A model generated the notes under the pieces. The model did not search any database. It saw only the letters and a program-made list of their open reading frames with translations, and was not told the DNA's origin. DNA of 64,000 nucleotides. Source: Aphis gossypii (lineage: Eukaryota > Arthropoda > Insecta > Hemiptera > Aphididae). Below, one piece after another: positions 56,501 to 64,000 of the stretch; position 1 is the stretch's first letter; each line of letters begins with the position of its first letter. The DNA lies in assembly GCF_020184175.1 (NCBI RefSeq), contig NC_065530.1, forward strand, positions 70,285,260-70,349,259. Reading direction: 5' to 3'. The translations under genes and the position numbers were made by a program.

Positions 56501-59500
56501 AATAATAACATCCTTGATTTCCATCATAAAATAATCCATTATCCTATAATTAAAAAATATTCATATAAGACTCAAATATTATACTCGGGTGTTGTTTTTA
56601 TTTTTAAATTTATTATTTACAAACTATAGATTTATTTCATGTGCTAGTAAGATTATTCCATCTGAATTAAATATTCAATGTGTGTATGTACATGACAATG
56701 TCTATTTCACATACATGAATAGGAATGTTTGTTCAATTTTGTTGAATTCAGTAATTAGGTATTGTCTTTAATATGGATTTAACATATATAAATAAATACA
56801 ATTTCAATTAAATGTTCATAAAAAATTACAATAAATCTCTCAACAATAACATGATAAGACAACCCTATTTATTGTTTAATGTGCTGACCGCCAGTGTTCA
56901 TACAATAGGTTTTTGATATAAGTCAGGCATATTTTTCAATGTCTTCCAAATTTGTACATAGTATGTGTTTAAAAATAAAACGTATTAAACCAAAAAAATT
57001 GTAATGATTCCCGTTACGCCACGGTTCTTATTTTAGTGCATTATTGTAGGGTTATTCATTTATGGCAGTCAAAAATGTATAAAATTTGAGAATTATAGAT
57101 GATTGTAGTCATATGATGTTTAACGTGTTAAAGAGATGTTCTCTTAAAAATTAATAACTTTTGTTAGTAGGGTTTTATCATTAGATGGCCTTTTTTGCAG
57201 AATGGAAATTCTATCATTTTTAATTCAATTTGTCTTATATGTATTATCATTACTTTGTATACCTATTAGGGATGGACAACTTTAAGTTACTAGAGGGCCA
57301 ATTTTTAGAAAATTAAAATCTAGCGAGCCAGAGCACAAAAAGCAAAAAAAAAAGGGGGACATTCAAAATTGAAAATATACATTTTAATAGGCATTTATTT
57401 TGTTAATAATAAATAAATAGTCATTATTCCATGAGGTGTTAAAATTTCTATTTTCATCATCAATTTTACGCTTTTTTGCGAACATTCTTAAGCACTACAA
57501 AAACACGAAAATAATAAATTCAATAACAGCACGATACGAATGTACTAACAGCTATGGTTAAAAGCTATACGCATACCTACATCTGTGTATACACTATATT
57601 ATGACATTATGACATTTAACAATGTTCAATACCAGATAACAATTATTATATCAATAAGATAGACTATACATATTATATAATATAGATTATAGACGATAAA
57701 CTTTAAAATTGTATGATGTTATTTAGAAATGTAGGACGGGCCATATTAAAAAAGCTCGTGGGCCGCCAGTTGCCTACCCTTACTCTATATTAATGTTTTA
57801 TCGAGTGTTTTGTATATTTATACTTTCATCAAATTTTCTTATTTTGCTTTGGCATTGATTTTAAGAATTTAATTAAAATAAATATTTGAAACTGATTATT
57901 TAACCAAATTAAAGTTACTTTTATTCTATCTAATTTTAAAATTTTAACTTAACTGACTTGGAATTTTTTAAATAAAATTTAAATATTATATTTCTTTATT
58001 AGTTAAAGTTTAATCTATTCAAACTTTTAAGTAGATATGAGATAACTATCATTATTAAATGCAATTTGTTTGTCTAAGTCAGAGACTTGTTACTAATATG
58101 ATGTGCTTCATGCAAATAAAAATAGCTCCATATCAGTAGCGTATTTTCAAAAATTTTCTGGGGGGGGTCCACAGTTTATACATATTCAGCAATTTATATA
58201 AACTATGATAACTATATACCTATTGCCTTTATCACATATTATATTTAGCTGTAACTTGGAAATCGTCATCACTCATCAGAATACACACAATACCAATTTC
58301 TATGCTTATTAATGAACTATACTGCAGGAATATGTATCGTTTTTTTCCTTTGGGGAGGGGTCCAGTACCCCTGCACCACCCCTGTAAATACGCCACTTGC
58401 TCCATATAATAATATTAATAATAACTACCTATACAATATTAATTATAAATATTCTATAGTTATTCAAAATATTAAAATAAGTATAAAACATTGATACCTA
58501 ATAAAATTAATTAAACTTACTAAATTATAATAATAGCCAGTCACTTGATCATAATACATTCCAGTTGTTTCTTCTAATATAAAACGGCTTTTCCCCAAAC
58601 TATACTGATTGACTTGTTTTAAATCTTTAGATTTTTCTTCATCTTCACTACATTCTCCTTCTTCTTTAGTTTCACATTCTTCTGTTCCTAGATTATCAAC
58701 TTCTCCATTTTCAGATTTTTTATCATTTTCCAACTTTTCAATCTATAATAATAAGAACAATAAATTAATTAAGTTTTCTATAATAAATAAAAACAATTAA
58801 TCCAAGGTAAGGAATTTTTTTTACATACATTAACCACCTTACTTCACTTAATGTAAAAGTTACAGTATATTTCCTTATAAATATAATTCAAAATAAACGT
58901 TAAACAAGATATTTTTATACAATAAAGTTTTTAAGGAAATATTCTTATATCATTTTTTTTGCATATATAAATTATTAATTTTGCTTTTATTTTATAGTAA
59001 TTAATAATTAACAAAATGTAAACTAAATCTTTTTTAATTTGTAAAAAATAAAAATAATTGAACTATTATCTATGTTATTATGTTAAACCCAAACTACTAC
59101 AATCACTATTCAGTCTTCTATATTATTTTTAATAATTGTTGATTCAATAATACCATTTTTAAGAATTGTTATGGTCGAAGAGTATTGAACAAAACTTAAT
59201 CTAAAAGTACCTACATTAATACAATGGTTACCAAAATATATAACCAATTGTTATTTATATATTTTATTAACTTTTTCAATTACAGTAGATGCTTGATAAT
59301 CCAATCATGCAATAATTCTTTATGTCCAGTAATCTGGCTATATTATATTTTTACTATTTTTACTTAAACAACTATAATAAAAAAATATAAAAAGAATCAT
59401 TTCAAGCAAAAAACAAATTGATAGGATTTGGTTAGAACTGTAGTATTACAAAATTAATTCTACACAGTAATAAACTATACTCTGTCCAGTGAGAGAACTA

Positions 59501-60749
59501 GCCATGGACCGACCAAAATCAGTTTCTCCGAGCATTCCTAAACTTCACCCTACCATAGGGAAACTGGTTTTAATAGCAAGGATGTGCAGAATAGGCGCAT
59601 TTTCTCGGTGGACAGACTATAGTATCATTTATGTTATAGTAAAATAAATTAAGATTTTTCAATAAATAAAAATATGTTTTTATATGAACTTTCATTAAAC
59701 CAGCAGTCCTTTAGTCTGCCAAACTACTAAAATTTGTATTTTTAAACATGTTGAACATATATGTATATTTATTTTATTACCTTTTGGTTAGTTTATATTG
59801 TTTAAATAATATAAATATTTCCGAATTCCATCATTATGTGAGGAATATTCACTAACATCTAAATAATATTATGTATTTTCATTTTTCATACAAAATAAAA
59901 TGTAGTAGGAATACTCAGTTGTTGTGAAAAAAAACTTCAATAATCCTTACTCCGATCTTAATTGCAGTCTTAGTAAAAATATGTACCTTAGAAGAAAAAT
60001 AAAAATTCTGTCTCTGTTTAAAAGATATGGTTTGAAAAAAATTGGAAATATATAATCACATACAATTAGCTTTTAAATATAAAATTACAGAAAAAAATGT
60101 AGGTGACATAAGACCAAAATGCTTTTTTAAATCATAATAGGAAAATAGTTAATAACTAATATTAGCTATAATGATCAAGTAATAAATAAATAAATAATAA
60201 ATAATCCTATTAATCTCAATAAATATTCTATAGTCGAGCCAATTAGCCAATAAGTACAATTATACAAACCAATATCTAGTTGCTTTAGATATATAATAAT
60301 CCTAAACTTATTTAATTAATTTTCTTACACATTAAAGAACTAAATGTTTTAATATACTTACATTATCAACTACATCATCAGCATGTTTATCTGATTGATT
60401 TTTAACTACTAGTTTATCTTTTTTTAAGTTTTTAACTATTTCAGAGTTTGGGTCAAAGCCTTCAGTTTTAATATTCGATTTCTGTATAAAAAAAAAATAA
60501 AAATAAAATTAGAATATTGAATTATCTTTAGCTTCTAGCTATCTCTAATAGCTTTAGAAAAGTTCATGATAAATAACATCAACTTAATATTACCTTGAAA
60601 TCGGTCGAACTATTGTTTTTTATATTCTTTAACTTGGATAGCAACTTTTGTTGCCGTTCTAGCATTCGCACGGCATTCTTTAAATACTCATACACTTCTG
60701 GATATTCATGTTCAAGAATATCCTTAAAAGGGACTTCTACATCTTCCAT
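50551..60749 (-). CDS. AGGF1: AGGF1-like G-patch/FHA/OCRE protein, 12 exons
   Basis: Orthologue of angiogenic factor with G patch and FHA domains 1, a nuclear RNA/signalling adaptor. Coding exons in transcript order: 60749-60594, 60481-60362, 58742-58521, 56543-56133, 56074-55985, 55922-55703, 55607-55450, 55338-55077, 53718-53523, 53279-53180, 50934-50766, 50576-50551. All junctions are GT-AG and in phase, giving 709 residues against 714 in human. Domains in order: N-terminal coiled coil (about 13-47); OCRE (about 139-195) split by intron 3, with the Tyr-rich MYYDQVTGYYYNL; an acidic low-complexity linker; a coiled segment (334-406) encoded by exon 6; FHA (about 411-520) with GTIGR and STNGTF motifs and a downstream CNLCEPG; basic YKDRADKRR; and G-patch (about 620-660, NMGWTPGKSLG). 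The start is the first ATG and is followed directly by the conserved coil. Intron 7 uses an unusual GTTAAT donor. Head-to-head with NDUFA8. Confidence 0.93.
51694..51919. mobile_element. MITE with 14-bp perfect terminal repeats
   Basis: AGTTTAAGAGTACA at 51,694-51,707 is exactly inverted at 51,906-51,919. The 226-bp element is GC-richer than its flanks and contains an internal palindrome (CCGATTATCAATCGG). It has no coding capacity; open frames on both strands are incidental. The target-site duplication is unresolved, so the superfamily is not assigned. It lies inside AGGF1 intron 10. Confidence 0.75.
52046..52765. mobile_element. hAT-like MITE split by a Tc1/mariner insertion
   Basis: The left end CATAGGCGTAAACT and the right end, read inverted as CATGGGTGTAACTT, form terminal repeats. 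The flanks carry an 8-bp duplication with one mismatch, CTAGACAT (52,038-52,045) and CTAAACAT (52,766-52,773), the length typical of hAT insertion. Removing the inner element at 52,129-52,680 and one TA copy leaves an element of roughly 166 bp. The right part contains a C-run near 52,728-52,738. Confidence 0.65.
52129..52680 (-). mobile_element. degenerate Tc1/mariner-superfamily element
   Basis: The terminal inverted repeats are about 26 bp: CAGGGTGTTTCATAAAGAACACAG at the left, and at the right the inverse of TAGGGTATTTCATAAAGAATGCAG. TA dinucleotides flank both ends (52,127-52,128 and 52,681-52,682), the duplication used by this superfamily. On the minus strand, from 52,457 to about 52,293, is a transposase fragment: SDETHF (the second catalytic Asp region), a TAG stop, then GYVNKQNCQIWGNENP and MHPQGITVWSGFWAG. 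That core order is typical of IS630/Tc1-mariner DDE transposases found in insects. Only a core piece is left, so the element is an internally deleted, inactive copy. Confidence 0.8.
53823..54355. mobile_element. long palindromic MITE with internal insertion
   Basis: The element folds on itself around about 54,190. The 26-bp segment AGTTTCAATAGTGTGCTTTT+AGTTTT at 54,091-54,116 is exactly inverted at 54,263-54,288. Outer pairs (TCTCCATCTTA near 53,849-53,859, inverted near 54,321-54,331) and inner pairs (CTGTCTTCTCTCATT, inverted as AATGAGAGAACACAG) continue the symmetry almost to the centre. Without the hAT MITE at 53,864-54,051 and its duplication it would be about 340 bp. Its RNA would form a long hairpin. 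Outer limits are approximate. Confidence 0.75.
53864..54051. mobile_element. hAT MITE with 8-bp target duplication
   Basis: The left terminus is CAGGGGTGGCC and the right terminus GGCCACCCCTG, exact inverted repeats of 11 bp. They are flanked by the perfect 8-bp duplication TTATAAAC at 53,856-53,863 and 54,052-54,059. Length (188 bp), lack of coding capacity and 8-bp duplication fit a non-autonomous hAT element. It is inserted in the left arm of the palindromic MITE, so it is younger than that element. Same family as 28,219-28,451. Confidence 0.92.
57266..57783. mobile_element. degenerate hAT-like MITE
   Basis: The left end (TTAGGGATGGACAACT) and the right end, read inverted (TAAGGGTAGGCAACTGG), are imperfect terminal repeats of the GGGTGGnCAAC type. 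The interior includes GGGCCA and GCGAGCC words near the left and GGGCCATATT and CGTGGGCCGCC near the right. No exact 8-bp duplication is retained. Boundaries are approximate. Confidence 0.5.
58134..58399. mobile_element. hAT-like MITE with perfect 8-bp duplication
   Basis: The left end CAGTAGCGTATTTTCA and the right end, inverted as CAAGTGGCGTATTTACA, form terminal repeats with one indel. CTCCATAT is duplicated exactly at 58,126-58,133 and 58,400-58,407. G-runs and C-runs sit just inside the ends. The right end is homologous to the solitary end at 29,935. The 62-residue-scale frames here are incidental. Confidence 0.88.
58743..60361 (-). other. AGGF1: AGGF1 intron 2
   Basis: This 1.6-kb intron contains a short MITE at 59,475-59,622. 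At about 59,283-59,345 a stretch beginning CAGTAGATGCTTGATAATCC resembles the terminus of pogo/Tigger-type elements, but no matching opposite end is visible. Otherwise AT-rich. Confidence 0.85.
59475..59622. mobile_element. 148-bp MITE, CTATA(C/G)TCTGTCCA ends
   Basis: The left end CTATACTCTGTCCAGTGAGAGAA and the right end, inverted as CTATAGTCTGTCCACCGAGAAAA, form roughly 23-bp terminal repeats with about four mismatches. The element is GC-richer than the intron around it. Palindromic TATA at the junctions obscures the duplication; TA is possible, which would suggest Tc1/mariner, but this is not certain. Confidence 0.7.
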
Positions 60750-61356
60750 CGCAATTTGGGTGGTACCTACGCCGGTATGGCGTTATACGGACCAGAGTGA
60801 ACAAGTGATGATCTACTTTTACGATTTACATATCATATCGACTCTCAGCAACGGCAATTTTTAAACTAAGTAAATGTGAAATAAAAATAAAATGGTTTTT
60901 AAAAATATCGTTTTAAAAACGTGTATTTGCCGAAGTTGATAAAAAAAAAATTAGCGCTTAGAATGTTTACTTTACATAATCAAAGAGCAATAAGCAATGA
61001 GCATACTGGTCACTGAGCACAAGACTACGGAAAACAGAAGCGAATAAAAAAATTGTTTCAAGTACAGACCAAAGCGGCGCGGAGAAAATGCTTATCCTCT
61101 TTGACAACACTGACATCCGGTTTTAATATAATATTATCAGCAATTATTCCATAATCACTGTGGTTTGAAACTGAATAACAGCTGACGAACAACGTTTGGA
61201 TCTCCTATTGAGATTGTCCGATCACATTCAAAGGTATTTGATAAGAATAATATAATAATTATTAATTAATATTTTGAATTTTCTATGGGTTTTACTTTTT
61301 TCTCGTAAGTTTATTTCAATAATTTGTACTTGCATTGTTAAATAATATTCGGAAAT
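60750..61356. promoter_or_regulatory. bidirectional promoter of AGGF1 and NDUFA8
   Basis: The AGGF1 start (60,749, minus) and NDUFA8 start (61,357, plus) diverge, with 607 bp between the ATGs. This interval must hold both promoters and both 5' UTRs. A locally GC-richer segment lies near 61,070-61,120. I see no TATA box or other decisive element, as is common for housekeeping promoters in insects. An unseen 5' UTR intron is possible. Confidence 0.6.
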
Positions 61357-61957
61357 ATGGTTGTAACAAAGGACACCGAGTTGCCGACGTTCGAAGAACT
61401 GACGGTGGAGGAAGTACCCATCAGCACACCAGGTCTCCGTGCCGCTGCTCATCATTTTGGTAATTTTTTTTTACTATTATCATTAAGCTGAATAACTTTA
61501 ATTTATATGTATATTATAATGTTTAGGAAAATATTGTCTGGATGTAAATGATGAATTTATGATGTGCAAGCAAGAAACTAAGGATCCACGTAAATGCATA
61601 AATGAGGGCAAGGCGGTCACTAGCTGTGCACTTGAATTCTTTAGGAAACTGAAAGGCAATTGTTTTGATGAATTTCAAATTTATAGCAACTGCATCGACA
61701 AATCTAGTAATCGCATGGATTTTGAACCTTGTCGTAAGACACAAGCGGTGTATGACAAGTGTGTGTTTGAAAAAATGGGTATAGAGCGACCCGAGCATGG
61801 CTTTTTTTGTAAAGCTCGTGTGTACACTGGAAATCGTCCTAAACCTCCAGTTGAGGAACCACAAGTGTTTAATGATTTGCCTATTGGACTCAAAGACTTT
61901 AAAGAAGAAGAACGACCACCCGCAAAATATGGACAACGTAATTGGTTTATCAAGTAA
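61357..61957 (+). CDS. NDUFA8: NDUFA8, complex I subunit, two exons
   Basis: Accessory subunit of mitochondrial NADH:ubiquinone oxidoreductase (complex I), located on the intermembrane-space side. Exons 61357-61459 and 61527-61957 join in phase 1 over a 67-bp GT-AG intron, giving 177 residues (human 172). Four CX9C motifs are visible: C38/C48, C58/C68, C80/C90 and C103/C113. They form the two twin-CX9C (CHCH) folds imported and oxidised by the Mia40 pathway, so no cleavable presequence is expected and none is seen. The C-terminal part carries the Pro-rich RPKPPVEEP segment and ends NWFIK. The ATG is the first in the exon, and exon 1 encodes the family's N-terminal PTFEELTVEEV segment. Divergent from AGGF1 and convergent with PIGK. 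Confidence 0.95.
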
Positions 61958-62122
61958 TTCTGTATGTTTAAAGGTTACAGTTTATTGCTATTTCTTATTA
62001 GTGTTGGTTTTTTTTTAAAAAAAAAAAACAGTAATTATTATGAGATCAGAAATTGTATTTTCATTTAATTTTTTTGCTGTAGACAATTGAAAGTATAAAT
62101 ATTTTATAATGAAAAAATAATA

Positions 62123-62128
62123 AATAAA
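62123..62128 (+). terminator. NDUFA8: NDUFA8 poly(A) signal
   Basis: AATAAA lies 166 bp after the NDUFA8 stop codon, within a run containing a second overlapping TAATAAATAAAG context. A further AATAAA lies about 60 bp on. The convergent PIGK stop codon is at 62,269, so the two 3' UTRs are close and may overlap. Confidence 0.6.
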
Positions 62129-62268
62129 GTATGTATAACATGATGTAGCAATATATAAAATATTATGAAATAACCTGTTCACAAATATTAAATAAAACTC
62201 TTGAAATTATGTACAAGTTTAATACAAATATCTATGATTTTACATAGAACATTATTTACAAATATCTT

Positions 62269-64000
62269 CTATAATGGTGTATTTGAAATATCTAAAAAGT
62301 CAAATGTTAATTCCACTGGTCTGACAGATCCAAAAAAGTCTGTAATTGGAACTTTGGCTAGGTCTCTGTGAAATAAGTCAATTCGTACTCCAACAGTCGA
62401 AATACAATCTTGTTTAGGACAAACACCCAACTGGAAAATTAAATAGATTATAGTTATTACGTATTACTATGTCATCAAAATATCAAGTATAAGTATTTAA
62501 AGTGAATATGATAGATTTAAACATGAGAGTTTAAATTTGTATTTTCTATTTAAATTAATTTATAAATAATAACAAAAATTATTTACTACAAACATAAGAA
62601 AATAAATCATCTACTATTACTAATCAATGATAAAAATATGTCTCAGTTTAGACATATACATTTGATAAAAGAATATAAAGAAATATTAATTTATATGCTG
62701 TAAGAAACACTAAAAACTGTAAATTAAGTGTTATAAATAATTTAGTATAATAGACTGTGTAAAATAAAAACTTACAAAACTCTTCATGCTAATACGACTC
62801 TTCAGTTTAACATTCTCTAAAAATTTCAATGCATAAAATGTATAACGATCAATAATATACACTCCAATTGCTGGATCTACGTGATGCTAAAATATAAAAT
62901 ATGGAATAAGTTTTTTAAATGGTTAAAAATGATTATACAGAGAGAACACCACTTATAAGACTCATCTTGGGGCCAGCACATTTGGTAGTAACCTAACCAA
63001 ATGAATCTTAAAGGGAAGAAGATAAAAAACCTTAAAAATTACAATAGCTGTGCCAGGTAATCAAAAGTATATTTATACCTCACACTAGAATAATGATAAT
63101 TGTGATAAATGTGAAATGCAATAAAATTCGTTGAACATACACACATTGTAAAGCATGAATCAAAATCAATAATAATCAACAAAAAAAAATATATATAACT
63201 TTTCAAAACTAATTTATTTCTAAATTTTAACCAAAAATGTTTATTTTCCACCATTTTTTTTTATGAAATCTGAGTTTTTAAATCTATTAAGCAACTGAAC
63301 CTTATATCTGTGAGTTTGATAAGTAGTGTCCACTGTATTATAATCATTTTGGATTATTCTGTAATAAAATGTTATGCTTAAATCTCTTACCGAAAGGGAA
63401 TCTTCACCAACTAAACTACTAGCCATTGCAAGAATATTTGGCGAATAAAACTTTTCATACATCGATGAAGCTTGACAAGTATCAATCATAAAAAATATTT
63501 CATGGTATCTAAGAATAAATAACACACTTTATTATGATATTTAATTATAATATACATTGCAATTTTTTAATTACCTTCTTTTCTGCCACATCTGTTCAAG
63601 AGCATCAGCTAACTCTTGGCTGGTAACTTCTTCAGAATCTTGAAACTTAAGAAATCCATCACCACCATGGCCAGTAAGGTATATCAAGATGTTACTACCT
63701 TCATCAGTAAGCAACTGTTTTGAACGAGGCGTATCAGGAGGTAACCGACCTGTCAATAAACGTACAAAGTTTTCTACTGTTACCTAAAAATAAGGTTAAA
63801 TTTAAAAAAGTTAAAATTAATAACTAAAAAAATTAATAGAATTAAAAGTGGAAATAACCTTACTTCGTAACCTCTAAAATCCACTTCAACATCATCCCCA
63901 TAGACGTTGAGCTGTTGATCAGCATTATTGAAAACAGTCGCAGGACTGGGATTACGAGGGTTACATGCCATATCATCAGCAACCATTAATATTATCTGAC
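62269..64000 (-). CDS. PIGK: PIGK/GPI8, GPI transamidase catalytic subunit (5' partial)
   Basis: Cysteine protease (clan CD, C13/legumain-like) that cleaves the C-terminal signal and attaches GPI anchors in the ER as part of the GPI transamidase complex. Visible exons in transcript order: 64000-63864 (cut by the window edge), 63783-63575, 63508-63391, 62886-62776, 62430-62269. All are in phase with GT-AG sites. Motifs: ADDMACNPRNP, NVYGDDVEVDFRGYEV, the catalytic His in YLTGHGGDGF, the catalytic Cys in MIDTCQASSMYEKFYSPN, GEDSLS, and DFFGSVRPVE near the C-terminus. About 25 residues follow DFFGSVR and none forms a membrane span, whereas human PIGK has a C-terminal transmembrane helix. The signal peptide and first part of the protease domain lie beyond the right edge. 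The stop is 311 bp from that of NDUFA8. Confidence 0.95.
62887..63390 (-). other. PIGK: PIGK intron before the DPAIGV exon
   Basis: This 504-bp AT-rich intron separates the GEDSLS exon from the exon coding HHVDPAIGV. The frames at 63,039-63,254 and in the left part of 63,241-63,525 are read-through of intron sequence. I see no other feature. Confidence 0.85.

Larger units (their letters stand above)
56544..58520 (-). other. AGGF1: AGGF1 intron 3 with two MITEs
   Basis: The intron interrupts the OCRE repeat between YYYNL and DNGLFYD. It contains a degenerate MITE (about 57,266-57,783) and an intact hAT-like MITE (58,134-58,399). The rest is AT-rich and featureless. Confidence 0.88.

Noticed and set aside
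59283..59345. pogo/Tigger-type element
   Set aside because: Only one terminus-like stretch is visible and no second end or transposase was found, so it is only mentioned in the intron entry.
61523..61953. Minus-strand frames of 137 and 90 codons
   Set aside because: Antisense shadows of NDUFA8 exon 2.
1..64000. CRISPR array, prokaryotic defence system or bacterial operon
   Set aside because: The window is intron-containing animal DNA; no regularly spaced direct repeats or bacterial genes are present.

Overview
The window is eukaryotic, very AT-rich, intron-rich and repeat-rich. GT-AG introns, animal protein families, frequent TAGGTACCTA-type words and dense short inverted-repeat elements suggest an insect, most likely an aphid (Hemiptera: Aphididae). 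The species assignment is an inference from base composition and repeat style; no marker gene proves it.

Layout. Positions 1 to about 50,450 hold no complete protein-coding gene that I can recognise. This part looks like intergenic or long-intron DNA. It contains several GC/CpG-rich blocks against the AT background: about 12.0-12.4, 15.45-15.87, 17.3-17.5, 21.2-22.75, 44.85-45.97 and 46.24-46.83 kb. It also contains a few candidate first coding exons with good splice sites. The best is on the minus strand at 14,861-15,052 and ends in a signal-peptide-like stretch at a phase-1 donor; a second minus-strand candidate is at 22,632-22,742. One explanation is that the left part carries promoters, 5' UTR exons and first exons of a large-intron secreted or membrane protein gene reading leftwards, with its main exons beyond the left edge. 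This region also holds MITEs, a decayed 3' end of a Jockey-type LINE, and dispersed repeats.

Positions 50,450 to 64,000 are gene-dense and well supported. AGGF1 (G-patch/FHA/OCRE protein) runs on the minus strand in 12 coding exons from 60,749 to 50,551. The reconstruction is 709 residues with every splice phase consistent, against 714 in human. NDUFA8 (complex I subunit with four CX9C motifs) lies head-to-head with it on the plus strand in two exons, 61,357-61,957; the roughly 600 bp between the start codons is a probable bidirectional promoter. PIGK/GPI8 (catalytic subunit of GPI transamidase) lies tail-to-tail with NDUFA8 on the minus strand. Its last five exons are present and its 5' part is cut off by the right edge.

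The AGGF1 introns are a compact sample of DNA transposons: hAT-like MITEs with 8-bp target duplications, a long palindromic MITE interrupted by a hAT MITE, and a Tc1/mariner remnant nested inside a hAT-like MITE. The three genes act in separate processes (nuclear RNA/signalling, mitochondrial respiration, ER GPI anchoring). Their adjacency shows no common pathway, only compact packing. I found no CRISPR array, prokaryotic operon, rRNA or tRNA, and no clearly new enzymatic system.
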